Assembly: GCA_028564925.1 (NCBI GenBank)
Contig: CM053033.1
Span: forward strand, 82,621,968 to 82,685,967
Length of the DNA stretch: 64,000 nucleotides
Direction: 5' to 3'
Source of the DNA: Lithobates sylvaticus
Lineage: Eukaryota; Chordata; Amphibia; Anura; Ranidae
Shown: positions 1-40,984 of the stretch, in pieces
How the letters are laid out: each line of letters opens with the position of its first letter
Numbering within the stretch: the first letter of the stretch is position 1
Made by a program: the position numbers and the translations under genes
The notes under the pieces: generated by a model
Told to the model about the DNA's origin: nothing
The model's database searches: none
What the model saw: the letters and a program-made list of their open reading frames with translations, nothing else

Positions 1-1193
1 TAGCCTCTCTGTGAGTGCATATTTTGAGTTATTATTGTATGTAATATTTCTTTCACATTTTTACATGTCTTCTCTTATTATTATTATTAATAATAAATGT
101 AGTGATTTTTAGATTAGCCACTAGAGGGAGGGTAGATTAGCTACTACAATGATTCTGCCTAACTACTTTGCCTAACCACTTGCCTACTGGTCAATTCTGC
201 AAAGAATGCTCAATCACATGCAAGAAAAATTTGAAAAACTGTATATTTGATCGCACATTATTGGATGTCAGCAGAGCTTCCCTTCATTACTAAGCTCTAG
301 AGCTAATATCTTTTGCAGAGTGCAACTGAACTTGCAAAGCGCAGTCTATTTTCCTTCAATAAATCCATCCAAAAGTGAAGGAAAATCCCCAAATTTATAG
401 ATGTCACCAAAACAGGAAGCGAGGGGAAATCTTCCAGTGGAGATACCTTTTCTGGTGATTTTGAAATTAAAACTGGGCAATAAAGGGACAGCCGCTTGCA
501 AGATCGAATCAAAAACAGAGAAAAAAATTAGCATTGTCTTTAAACACGGTCTGAATTGTCCTACAGAATTTGATTGGAACAGTTTCAAATGGTTGATAGA
601 AACAAACATTTTATATCTTTGATTGCTTTGCGATTTAGAAAAAATGAAAAATGTGATTGTTCCACCAAATTGCAACTTAAAAGAGGATTTTTCCTCACTA
701 TGGAGAGATTTTCCTCTGATTTCCTGTTTTTTTCTCTGGAAGAGGAAGTGACGAGGAAATCCCCCAATGGGACACTCCCTTCTTTATCCAAAACAAAAAG
801 AAAAGCAAGTTTGTGTGTAATTTCACTTTAAAGAGTCTTACTTCAGATTCTGGTAAGCCACGTGTAATGTTTTATAATGTATGATATATCAATCTTTAAA
901 GTAAACCTATTGTGGAAGAAACATGGAACAGCTACTGCTGATCGCTTCTTTAAAATGCTAGTTGCATGTTTCTGGCACTAACACTTTCAAAGTTACTGAC
1001 CCAAAAGCATACACTTTAGAAAGCCATAGTAAAGCCAGAAGACTTGGCCACATTCTTGTTTCAGGTCAGATGAACATGACAGCCAGGCAACTAGCATTTT
1101 AAGAAGATGTCAGCCATGTCGGGCTTCCTATTTTCTCTCTACAGGTTTCCTGTAAGAGACATTGATCTTGATAATATAACAATGAATTGTTAC
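1..1193. other. adamts13 intron 6 sequence, no feature recognised
   Basis: AT-rich, apparently unique sequence downstream of exon 6. I looked for the next adamts13 exon (end of the zinc motif, Met-turn) on the minus strand and did not find it. Confidence 0.6.
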
Positions 1194-30418
<29,225 letters not shown>

Positions 30419-30676
30419 TATTTCCAGGAGGGATGATGGTTCGTGGATTGTTGATGTGAAGTTTCCAAGCGATGGATAATACAGAGGCCCAGTAAAATAA
30501 AGTGCATGTTCGGTAGTTGATTAATGACAGAGCTAGAGGGAGGGGATACATAGAGTAAGCAACATGTGGACAGAGGGCTGGACACAGCTATCAATACCAT
30601 AGAAAAGCAGCTTGCACAACAGTCTGGAGCTTTGCAGAACAAAGGAAGCAAAGGAACATGTAACAAGAGTAGAAAA
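30419..30676 (-). promoter_or_regulatory. Probable adamts13 5' UTR and proximal promoter
   Basis: This is the sequence just upstream of the putative start codon. A TATA-like CTTTATTTTA lies about 75 bp upstream of the ATG on the minus strand, and an AT-rich ATTAATCAAC stretch resembling a homeobox/HNF1 half site lies further up. Neither is proof of a promoter. A 170-bp TA microsatellite follows at 30678. Confidence 0.3.
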
Positions 30677-30677
<1 letters not shown>

Positions 30678-30727
<50 letters not shown>

Positions 30728-30760
30728 GTATATATATATATATATATACATATATATATA

Positions 30761-30810
<50 letters not shown>

Positions 30811-30815
30811 TACAG

Positions 30816-30850
<35 letters not shown>
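30678..30850. repeat. Long TA-rich microsatellite
   Basis: About 170 bp of (TA)n with short CA/GTA interruptions, starting 260 bp upstream of the adamts13 start codon. Confidence 0.95.
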
Positions 30851-30853
<3 letters not shown>

Positions 30854-31061
30854 CCGGCCTGGAAAAAATAAATAAAAGTCAGTAGCTACAAATACTGCAG
30901 CCGCTGCCTTTTACCTGTCCAGGGAGCCCGCAATGTCGGCACCCCAAGCCAATCCATCCATTGGCCTTGGGTGCAGGCTCCAGCATTGCAAGTAAGGGAA
31001 ACCGTCTGTGAAGCCTTTAGGCGAGTTGCGCTGCGCTTTCTGAATGATTCAGTCATCTTCT

Positions 31062-31560
31062 GGGACACACAACTAAAATACGACTAAAACTAAAACAATT
31101 GAGATGACTAAAATATGACTAAAACTAAAATGGCATTTTAGTCAAAAGACTAAGACTAAAACTAAATTGAAATTTGACTTCAAAATTAACACTGGCCTTT
31201 AGTGCATGTTCATACCTCAATACCTTAAATAATAACAAATGAGATTTTTCACTCCAGCAGTATATAATGAGTTTGGAAATTGGAGAGAAATGTTAAATAA
31301 TGCATTACAATTTAATTACACCCATTCGATTTCAGATGACTAAAATGAATTTTAGTCTACTAAAATGTACTGGAGGTTTTAGTCTACTAAAATGTACTGG
31401 AGATTTTAGTAGACTAAAAGGTACTGGAGATTTAGTCGACTAAATACGACTAAAACTAGAAAAATTGCAGAAGACTAAAATGGGACTAAAACTAAAATGC
31501 CATTTTAGTCCTTAGACTAAGACTAAAACTAAATCGAAATTTGCTGCCAAAATGATCAAA
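31062..31560. repeat. ACTAAAA word-repeat block
   Basis: Two clusters (31070-31190 and 31330-31545) made of GACTAAAACTAAAA and its complement, with a tandem pair CTACTAAAATGTACTGGAG near 31355-31405. The pattern recalls a widespread vertebrate low-complexity repeat; the class is not assigned. Confidence 0.6.
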
Positions 31561-31719
31561 ATCCCTGCCCCAAGGTACTTTGTTGTTGATGGTAGAGTTA
31601 GCAAAAGACCGCAAACAGAATACAGTGAGGACCCACGCTCCTAACACGGAGTAAAAATGAGCGGTATAAATAAAGCAAGATAAACGCCTTTCACAGATAT
31701 TTATTTATAAATAAAATAT

Positions 31720-31856
31720 CTACCATTTATCTTTTTTCTTTCCACTGCACAATTATTTGCCACTTTGTGTTGGTCTATCACATAAAATCCATTTACGTTT
31801 TTTGGTTGTAACATGGAAATTTCAAGGGGTATGAATACTTTTTCAAGGCACTGTAT
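31720..31856 (+). mobile_element. Tc1-type 3' end remnant
   Basis: TGTGTTGGTCTATCACATAA through GGGTATGAATACTTTTTCAA to GGCACTGTA is the terminus of a Tc1-type element; it recurs at 46257-46373. Confidence 0.75.
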
Positions 31857-32400
31857 GAAGGTGTGTTTCTTTTCATGTTGCAATAGCTGTGTTTTGGTGC
31901 TTTCACAAACATAATTGTGTGCTAATTAACCCAAAAATGCAATGGGGACATTTGAATTACCACTGGAAGACTATGTACTATGAAAATCATTGTAGAATTT
32001 GTAGCATATATACTGCAAATAAACCAAATAACATAAAAAGTTAGCAACTGGTTTATCTTTTCAACACTTAATTTCTTGAACAACTGGAAAGTCTATTCAA
32101 GTAGAAATAAACGTACAAAAATGCAAAACATAAGAGAAAGAAAAAAAAAAAGAAATTAAATAAAAGAAAAACAACACCCCCCCCCCCCCCCCCCCAAAAA
32201 AAAATCAACAATATGAAAAAAATCTTAATAAACTGATTTGTCTGGAATAATTTTAGTGTTATCAAAGAGGATTGAAAATGTGAACCAATTATACAGTACA
32301 CTTTATAATTCAATTTCTAACAAAAAAAAGTAAAATGTAGAAATTAATCTGTTATAAATATGCACCCTAATATTATTTTAATAACTACATATATTAACAT
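31857..32400. other. AT-rich intergenic sequence with a C-run
   Basis: No gene seen. A run of about 19 C at 32176-32194 lies between A-rich stretches. Confidence 0.6.
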
Positions 32401-32408
32401 TTTATATA

Positions 32409-32444
<36 letters not shown>

Positions 32445-32535
32445 TATATATATATATATATCGATATATCTATCTATCTCTCTATATATCTATCTATCTA
32501 TCTATATATTTATATACATATAGATAGATAGATAT
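32401..32535. repeat. TA/GATA microsatellite
   Basis: TA run followed by TATC/GATA tetranucleotides, ending at the left edge of the LTR fossil at 32536. TATC repeats resume at its right edge. Confidence 0.9.
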
Positions 32536-33627
32536 GTAGCACTAACCCCTGAAGGTTATTTTTGGACTTACCGTTACCTTCTTGACCTCGTATGCTTCTA
32601 GGGGTTTCCCGAGGTAGATGGCCCAAAGAACTGTAGAAAATGACACTGGATCCACTTTAGGGATTTTTATTTGCAAAACGTCAGATAAACACAGTCTCTT
32701 AATGAAGGAATAGAGGGTATAGGTAGGAAGTTCAGATACTCTTGGAACTGCTTGGAACTGAAAGTTTCTCACTATAAACTCCAGGGAATAGCCATTCGCA
32801 ACTGGATATTACAGCTATTGGATAAATCTCCCCTCAGTAGATTTAGCAGCTGATAGATGATTCAGATAAGTGAAAAGTCTCTGCCACAGACTTGGTAGTA
32901 AAACTTGTAAGTGAAAAGTCTCTGCCACAGACTTGGTTGTAACTTGTAAGTGAAAAGTCTCTGCCACAGACTTGGTTGCAACTGAAGGATAAATGAGCTT
33001 AGAGAACCCTCATGCGGTACCAGAATCTTGCAGCCGGTCCAGCGATACCGTACGAGTATGGATTCACCTGGTGTCCTTTCAACTTAGCTTCCAGGCTCTT
33101 GAGGAGCAGCCAGCCTTGTGCGTGGCCCTCTTCTGAAGAGTCCTCCCCTGGTTGCGTTCTCAGTTGCTGGGCCTCTCCAAAACCGAGACAGCACTGGACC
33201 ACCTTGGAATCCTTCTTCCAGTTACTGTGCCTCAGGCTAGCCAGCCCCGAGACTCGGAAATGGATGGATCCACACCCCAGGCTATGAGGGCCCTTGAGGG
33301 CTGGTCAGGAGGACCAGGACCAAAAACATGAAGCGATCTTCAGGACCGGAACCCAGAAGCACGTGACCTCAGTCCCTTAAGTACCCTCTCCCAGAATTCA
33401 CAGCGAGACAATCCACTCACTGGTTGGTTCCGAGAAAGATTGGCACCCAATGCTTGTTCCTATGCTTGCCAGAGGTGACACCGACACCTATGGCCAAGCA
33501 GAACACACTGTAATCCAGCCAAACTAGTACTGAGACCAGAATTTAGAACAATTAACCCTAAAACCCAACTGTGGTTTTAGGAACTTTAAATTTACAAAAA
33601 TATAGCACGTGCTCATTTGGAGCCCGG
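32536..33627 (-). mobile_element. Solo LTR fossil, copy 1
   Basis: A block of about 1.09 kb beginning TGTAGCACTAACCCCTGAAG, closely related to 58393-59308. On the minus strand a TATA-like stretch and downstream features suggest the LTR reads that way. It holds three tandem copies of a ~40-bp unit containing GTCTCTGCCACAGACTTGG (32868-32985); the other copy has one. It was inserted in a TATC microsatellite. The retroelement family is not known; moderately old. Confidence 0.6.
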
Positions 33628-33679
<52 letters not shown>

Positions 33680-33681
33680 AT
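33628..33681. repeat. TATC microsatellite
   Basis: (TATC)n continuing the repeat interrupted by the LTR. Confidence 0.95.
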
Positions 33682-34184
33682 TGTACAATGTAGCTAGCAG
33701 TTACATTTTTACTCTTCCTTTTATATTAGTGGAATTTCTTCTTTGCTGGGGTCATTCTGAAATGTTGCAATAGCTGGAAGATATGCTCAAAATGTTCTGT
33801 ATGTTGCAATGAATTCTAAAAGTAAACAATACTTCCAGTGGAGTACAACCAGGCAAGCTCTAAAATGTGGACAACATCAATAACAGGACAGAATCCTATC
33901 AGTTTTCATTATCTTGATAGAAAATATACAAACTTACATAATATCAGGTCATGTGTACTAATTGTTGTATTTTTGAGTGTGAATTGCACTGAATGTTGCC
34001 AATCCCTTTGCACCAGTTAAAAAATACTTTTCTATTCAATGGGTAGTGTACGAGCCAGTGTTTTGTCATACTGCATTCTGTACAATGGCTATTATGTCAC
34101 TGACTGTTTCCAATTATTGTTCCCAACACCTTTCCACTATCTTCATGGAGGGGAGCAGAGTGGAGGTGTTCTGCTGTCTTGTCC
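33682..34184. other. Intergenic sequence, nothing recognised
   Basis: No gene, repeat or RNA supported. Confidence 0.5.
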
Positions 34185-34320
34185 TAGGGTGACAACTTTG
34201 ATCCTCCATAGATACAATTACAGTGAGGTATCATTGCCATCCTGGGACAGGAATTATGCTGCTGGCAGGATAAACAGGTAGAAATAAATGAAAAAAGCAT
34301 AAAAAACAAATGCAGTCACC
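34185..34320. repeat. Dispersed repeat shared with 17226-17365
   Basis: Diverged copy: GTGACAACTTTGATCCTCCA, CATAGATACAATTACAGTGA, GGCAGGATAAACAGGT and GCAGTCACC in the same order. Confidence 0.6.
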
Positions 34321-34803
34321 ATATCTAAGGACTGGGGGGCTGTTATATTTTACAGTTTTGGTTTCCGTCTAAGATACACTTGAATACCCTTCCTCTCTGG
34401 AAGAAAAGATTGCCGCTCCAAAAGCCCCAGACCTTTAAAAACATCCGGCCATCCAGGACTTTTTTCTTCCGACCTTCCTCTCTGCTTCCTGCCTCATGAA
34501 TTGCATTTTCGCTTCCAAGTTAGGAGTGAATCTGATTGGTGGCTAAGTGAAGCACCTCACTACAGACATTTTTTGTCAGGCCTTTCATGTATGGGAGGCA
34601 GCAGGGAGCATGTTCCAGTATGTTCCAGCACCACATTCAGGTGCGTTTCAGGATCACCAGATTACTGAAAAATGATTGCAGGATAGACAGAGGCATCTGA
34701 ATGAAAGACCTAGACCACAAGAAGTATTTATCTCAAAATGTAATATTCAGTTTTGGCTCGAGTTTACCATTTATTTTTTTTGCTTTTTTAACTTTATTAT
34801 TCT

Positions 34804-36212
34804 GACTGAGCTGGTGACGCGGAGACATTTTTTGGTTAGCCAGAGGGAAAAGACTACATTTCCCATAATCCCCCAGGCTCCCGGGCTGCTTGTTTCCGCC
34901 CGAGAGGCTGCTGGGGGAGGTGATAAAAAGGAGGAGGAGAGACCTGAAGCCTGACTGGAACGCCTCTTCTGACTGAGCTGGTGACGCGGAGACAGAGTGA
35001 GACTCTCATCCCTCATAGTCAGCAGCAGCGGAGCGGAGACTTTTCCCTACAGTCGGTCGGTCGGAGAGAGGACCGGAACGCAGGGGCTGTGACTGAGGAG
35101 ACTGGACGCCGCCATTGGAGGGACCGGAGCTGAGGACGGTACCACAGGATTGGTGAGCGAGCTGAAAGGCTCATCCTGCATTGATACACACACGTTTATG
35201 CCTATTGAACTGCCAAGGCACAATTTACCTCAGAGCAGCAAATGTTACTTTCTGTGGATTACAAATACACCATTTAAAGCTACATGTGCACCACCTCTAG
35301 AGATTCATTGCCGGTGAAGAACACTGTACTTATTCAAGGACTGAACTCTATTGCTAGGGATCAGGCCTGGTCCGTTAGGTAGGCGCAGATAGATTTATTG
35401 CACCTCAGGGGTGCATAGCAGACGGTCGCTACGCTTGGCGCTCCGTTCCCCATTGCTAGTTTGTTACATACATGTGTACATGTTAAAGTGCATATTGCAG
35501 GGACCTGCTAATGTGTTGTAAGTCAAATGTTTAAATGCATGTTACTATTTCTTTTCCTTACTGCCAAAGTAAAGCCAGTTATTCTTATCTCAGCAGTCTG
35601 CTTGTGAGTTCATACCCATTACACTTAGAGTATAAGTGATATCTTTATGTGCATAGATACATACCCCTTTACTAACTGTGCCAGAGCGGGTAGAGCAAAT
35701 TGCCGGGGTTGGTGGAGCTGTACTCAGGGACCCAAAACAAACCAGCGGCCCTCTTAACTGGGTGTAACGCTACACGTGGGGGCTCGTCCGGGATCCTGAG
35801 TCAACATGGGCCACTGACCCAGCCGCAGCAGCAGTCATTGAACTGCCAGGGATATGGCAGAGAGAGGCAGTCAAGCAGCTCATAATGTCCCTATCCCCAT
35901 GCCAAAAGTCATGGATAATGGACATGAGAAATGATGCCGGGTATACATACGCCCTAGTAGAATGGAGTAGTGAGACTCCAGAGCAGTTCAGGAGCCAAAG
36001 CATACAAGCACCGAATGGTCAGGCCTATCAAGTGCTGCATGCGCTGCCGCGCAAGGGAGAAGGTTCTCCTATGAAAGCCATGCTATCCCCAAAGGAGGAA
36101 GAGCAGAAGGGCGCGGAAAGTCCCGCACAAACTACTCTTAGTGCAGAACTGTGTGCTGTCCTAGGGGAGATTGTGACTCAGTGCAGAAGAGACCCCGGGG
36201 ATTACCCAATGA
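34804..36212 (+). mobile_element. LTR retroelement fossil: partial LTR, tRNA-Pro-type primer site, gag start
   Basis: Bases 35777-35794 read TGGGGGCTCGTCCGGGAT, the primer-binding site complementary to tRNA-Pro known from murine-leukaemia-type retroviruses and some kin. To its left is an LTR-like stretch with a TATA-like GATAAAAAGG near 34920; to its right a short gag-like frame (35885-36230). No pol, env or 3' LTR. The fossil is truncated at both ends and is flanked by a ~90-bp direct duplication (34714-34803 and 36213-36306), far too long for a normal target duplication. Confidence 0.75.
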
Positions 36213-36240
36213 CCACAAGAAGTATTTATCTCAAAATGTA
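35885..36240 (+). pseudogene. Gag-like fragment of the LTR fossil
   Basis: The short open frame contains KSWIMDMRNDAGYTYALVEW and PNGQAYQVLHALP, which loosely recalls the N-terminal part of gypsy/PNMA-type Gag proteins. Similarity is weak and the call rests mainly on its position after the primer-binding site. Truncated fossil. Confidence 0.45.
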
Positions 36241-36306
36241 ATATTCAGTTTTGGCTCGAGTTTACCATTAACCATTTATTTTTTTGCGTTTTTAACTTTA
36301 TTATTC

Positions 36307-37317
36307 ACCTAATTGTGTTTCATATGTATATTTTATAGCATGTAATATAAAGCTGCTTCATTGTGATTTACCCCTCCTTCATTTGATTTTGTCATAGAGC
36401 TGACCGCTGTTTTAGGATCATACATTTTTGATAAAAGACTTTGCTGCATCATATATCATCTAATTGTATATAAATCACAGCAGGGATAATTTTAATCTCC
36501 ATTTATTACAAGTTTGTTATGAATGCTAATATTCTGTGTCTTGCATAACTTATGCTTTGTGTTGTTTCCTGTCACTGAGTGGCTAGATATTAATATATGT
36601 CTCACCCATCTGCTGGGCTGTTTAACATTTTTGGCTTTGCTGACAGTATTTGAACTCTTTACTTAACTGGTTTAAAAGAAACCCCCCAAAAAAAACGAGC
36701 TGCCTAATTTAAAAAACAGGTGTGGATTCAAGAAAATTGTGATATTAATTGGCAGAACTGGAGAACAGCAGTCATGTAAAGGCAAATGGACCAAATTGGC
36801 AATGTAGATTAAATTAATTTATATTTTACAGAGGACATGGAAAAGACCTGGTGTACAAAGCACCACTCCCTACAGTAATTTGGAGAACTGTTTGCCGTTT
36901 TTTGTGCTAAATCCCCTTTCCCCACACTTTATAAATGTGGCAGAAAATAAACTTTACTTTGCAAGGAAACTAAAAATTTTCAAGGTCATTTTCCCATAGT
37001 TTAATGAATTAGGTGAAGCTCTATTGACTTCCATCACTCTGTGCCAGCAAAAATACTTTATTTTGCTTACATTTAATTAGGAAATCTTTGCAAAGCGATG
37101 TTTCACCACATGCATTAAGGTACGGGAAAATTCCTAGCTTTGTAAATATTTCAGTTTTATTAATTATTATTTATTTAATTAGTTTGCATCTACTGTGTAA
37201 TGAAAAAAATTGCAGAATAGTATGGCAGCCACTAGATGGTGATAGCATACAAGAGTTTACTGTCCTCAAGTCATTCACAGCTCCAAATTAAAGCTTAGTC
37301 ACAAGTACAAACTATAT
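36307..37317. other. Intergenic sequence, nothing recognised
   Basis: AT-rich; no gene or repeat I can support beyond the duplicated 90-bp block at its left edge. Confidence 0.5.
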
Positions 37318-39475
37318 TTCTTTAACTTCCTTTTCTGCCATCCTTTCTATTCTCCTTTTGTTACTTCTTGCCCTTCCTCCCTTCCTCTTTTTCAGATCCT
37401 TCCTCTCTTCATTTTTTCACTTCTTCACTTCCATGCCCTTTTCTTCTCTCCTACTCTTTTTATTCCTTGCTCCTTCATTTCCATCCTTCCCTACTCTCTC
37501 CCATCTTACCTTTTCCACTTTCATCCTTCGTTCCTATCTCCCACCCTTCATTCCTCCTCTATTTTCATCCTTCCTCTCTCTCCCATCATTCCTTCCTCCT
37601 CCATTTTCATTCTTGCCCCTTCTCTTCCCCTCTCTCTCTCTCTATATCCCAACTTTCTTCTTTACTTTCACCCTTCCTCCCTCTCTCCCATTCTTCGTTC
37701 CTCCTCCACTTTCATCCTCCCTCTTTCTCTTCCTCTGTCTCTCTCCCAACTTTCCTCATTACTTTCATCCTTCCTCCCTCTCTCCCATACTTCCTTCTTC
37801 CTCCCCTTTCATGCTTCCTCCTTCTCTTCCTCCTCCACTATCATCCTTCCTCCCTCTCTCCCATTCTTCCTTCCTCCTCATTTTCCTCCTCCACTTTCAT
37901 CCTTCCTTTCTCTTTCATTCTTCCTTCCTCCTCCACTTTCATCCTTCCCCTATCCCATCATTTCTTCTCCCTCCACTATCATCCTTCCTCTCTCTCTCCC
38001 ATTCTTCCTCCATTTCCTCCTCCACTTTCATCCTTCCTTTCTCTCTTTCATTCTTCCTTCCTCCTCCATTTTCATCCTTCCCCTCTCCCATCCTTTCTTC
38101 TCCCTCCACTTTCATCCTTCCTTCCTCCCTCTCTCGCTCTCGTTCTTCTTTTCCTCCTCCACTTTCATCCTTCCTCCCTCTCTCCGAACCTTCCTTCCTC
38201 CTCCACTTACATCTTTCCCCCTTCTTTTCCTCATCCACTTTCATTCTTCCATCCTCCTCCACTTACACACATCCTCCTTCTCTTCCTCCTCCACTTTCAT
38301 CCTCCCTCTCTCCCATCTTTTCTTCTCCCTCCACTTTCATCCTCCCTATCTCACATCCTTTTCTTTCTCCTCCACTTTCATTCTTACTCCTTCTCTCCCA
38401 TTCTTCCTTCCTCCTCCACTTACATCCTTCCTCCTTCTCTTCCTTCTCCACTTTCACCCTTCATCCCTCTCTCCCAATCTTCCTTCCTCCTCCACTTTCA
38501 TCATCCCTCCTCCTTCTCTTCCTCCTCCACTTACATCCCTCCTCCTTCTCTTCCTCCTCCACTTACACCCCTCCTCCTTGTCTTCCTCCTCCACTTACAC
38601 CCCTCCTCCTTCTCTTTCTCTTCCACTTACACACCTCCTCCTTCTCTTCCTCATCCACTTTCATCCTTCCTCTCTCTCTCCCATTTTTTCTTCCTCCTCC
38701 ACTTACACACCTCCTCCTTCTCTTCCTCCTCCACTTTCATCCTCCCTCTCTCCCATCTTTTCTTCTCCCTCCACTTTCATCCTCCCTATCTCCCATCCCT
38801 TTCTTTCTCCTCCACTTTCATTCTTCCTCCTTCTCTCCCATTCTTCCTTCACTTACATCCTTCCTCCTTCTCCACTTTCATCCTTCATCCCTCTCTCCCA
38901 ATCTTCATTCCTCCTCCACTTTCATCATCCCTTCTCCTTCTCTTCCTCCTCCACGTACACCCCTCCTCCTTCTCTTCCTCCTCCACGTACTCCCCCCCTT
39001 CTCTTCCTCATCCACTTTCATCCTTCCTCTCTCTCTCCCATTTTCCTTCCTCCTCCACTTACACACCTCCTCCTTCTCTTCCTCCTCCACGTTCATCCTC
39101 CCTCTCTCCCATCCTTTCTTCTCCCTCCACTTTCATCCTCCCTATCTCCCATCCTTTTCTTTCTCCTCCACTTTCATTCTCCCTCCTTCTCTCCCATTCG
39201 TCCTTCCTCCTCCACTTACATCCTTCCTCCTTCTCTTCGTTCTCTCTAATTCTTCCTTCCTCCTCCACTTACATCCTTCCTCCTTCTCTTCCTTCTCCAC
39301 TTTCATCCTTTATCCCTCTCTCCCAAACTTCCTTCCTCCTCCACTTTCATCATCCCTCTCTCCCATCGGAACGATGGGATGGGTGGAAGACCTCATTCCA
39401 TCTCTTCCTTTCTCTTTCCCACCCTTTCTTCCTCCTCCTCCACTGCCATAGTTGCTTCTTCTTTTCCTCTCTTCC
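37318..39475 (+). repeat. 2.1-kb polypyrimidine minisatellite
   Basis: Almost every base is C or T. The sequence is an irregular tandem array of CTCCTCCACTTTCATCCTTC and CTCTCTCCCATTCTTCCTTC blocks, with superunits of about 40-90 bp that repeat in longer runs. Several very long open frames exist in all plus frames (up to about 700 codons of Ser/Leu/Pro/Phe), purely because stop codons need a purine. Such tracts can adopt triplex (H-DNA) forms. Confidence 0.97.
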
Positions 39476-39562
39476 AAACTTTTTTTAAAAAGAACCTTTA
39501 CATATAGCATGTGCTGCAAAAATTGTGGTATAATGAAATTTAATCGCATTTGTGGTGTATAA

Positions 39563-39743
39563 GACCCACCCATACACACTATTCGATTTTCTGCAGATTG
39601 TTGTCTTCAGATTTACAAAAACCATGTAGGGCAAGGGCCTGCCTGATTGCAAACAAATTGAAACTCTTAAGGTTTGACCTCATATTATATGGTTTTGGTA
39701 AATCTGAAGACAAAAATCTTCATATAATAGTGTGTATGGGGCT
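39563..39743. mobile_element. Short fold-back MITE
   Basis: Inverted ends GACCCACCCATACACACTAT / complement of CCCCATACACACTATT, inner arms GTCTTCAGATTTAC, flanked by TAA (left) and TTA (right). Confidence 0.75.
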
Positions 39744-39746
39744 TTA

Positions 39747-40980
39747 CCTGATTCAACTATAAAAACATCAGAGAATTGAGGACATCATTAATATAAAAAA
39801 TGTTTAATAGGTCTGTGGTGGTGAAATGACCACATGTGTTTTCTTTTAATGATATGTCAAGTGACTTGTTGCTCCTGATGTCTCCACCCTCTACTAGCAG
39901 CAGGGCATTCTGTGTCTCATAGTTCCTTGACATCTCGGTGGGGTTACATTGGTGAAAATTGGGTTATTGAAGCATTATGTGAGCGAGATGTATATACTGG
40001 TATAGGGTGAGGGGTCCGATTCCTGCTGCAGGCTGGGTGAGGATAAAAGAAGGTTAATTGCTTTTACTTAGCAGGTCCTCTGTCTGTTCATTATCCACAA
40101 GGACGTTTGTTCCTGCTTTTTCTATGCATTCAGCATTTAGAGCACAGAGGTTCCTTTGGTAACACAATGACAGCAATTTAGCCCAGGCAGCTTCCTTGAA
40201 GGCCTATTGATCTAACCTGAACATCTGACTATTTCTGTCTAATTTATTTTTTGAAATGGCTAGCTCATGGGTTAGCTTAGCATGGCAGCTTAGTAATTAC
40301 CACTGTTGCCTTACAACACTGGGGTCCTGAAATGACCCACCATATTAAAGGAGCAAATGTAATGTGTAATATCCAGCAGTGTGATGGTAAGGTATTACAT
40401 TATACACAGTTTAACAAAATTATACATTTATTAAATAATATTACATTGAGTTTTATATAAAGCTAGTGTGAGTACCTGAAAATGTCTTTATATTAGCCTC
40501 CTATCATATCCTACACATCAGCACTAAGATTGGGAGAGGAAGGGGTAACTCTAGAAGCCAATCAGGGTCTGCTGGATGCATATGTGCTGACAAGGAACAG
40601 ACCGAGATGATGAGACCTAATTGTGCTGCTTCTTCTTCATTGTCCATTCAGCAGACTTGACCAATCTGTGCTGTTAAATTGTTATAAAACCCAGGACCCC
40701 TGCATTCACTTTATCTGATCTTCCACAATACACAGAAAATGGAAATGCAGTTATTTTAGTATATCTAAACTGCTAAATACCGTTCTCATCAGCAGTATAT
40801 AGCACCCCCTGCTGTGAGCCACTCTGTGCTCTAATGTGAACCCAGCCTTAGGGAAAATTTGGGCCCAGACTATGAACATAAAAGTGTTTACAGATTCTTG
40901 ACAAGTAGTAAAAGAACTTTGAAACAAACCCTCACAAGCCTCTTTAGCTGTAGGCATTGTGGACAAATCATTCTTCAAAA
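39747..40980. other. Intergenic sequence, nothing recognised
   Basis: No gene, RNA or clear repeat. Confidence 0.5.
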
Positions 40981-40984
40981 TGAA

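Noticed and set aside
30566-30871. TYIYIYI-type frames upstream of adamts13
   Set aside because: Translations of the TA microsatellite.
32536-33627. Possible host-gene exon cluster, because the segment is GC-rich
   Set aside because: A related copy at 58393-59308 with the same order of blocks and TG...CA-type ends makes it a repeat.
37358-39488. Open frames of about 700 codons on the plus strand
   Set aside because: They consist of Ser/Leu/Pro/Phe from a polypyrimidine repeat that cannot form stop codons; all three frames are open, so no protein is implied.
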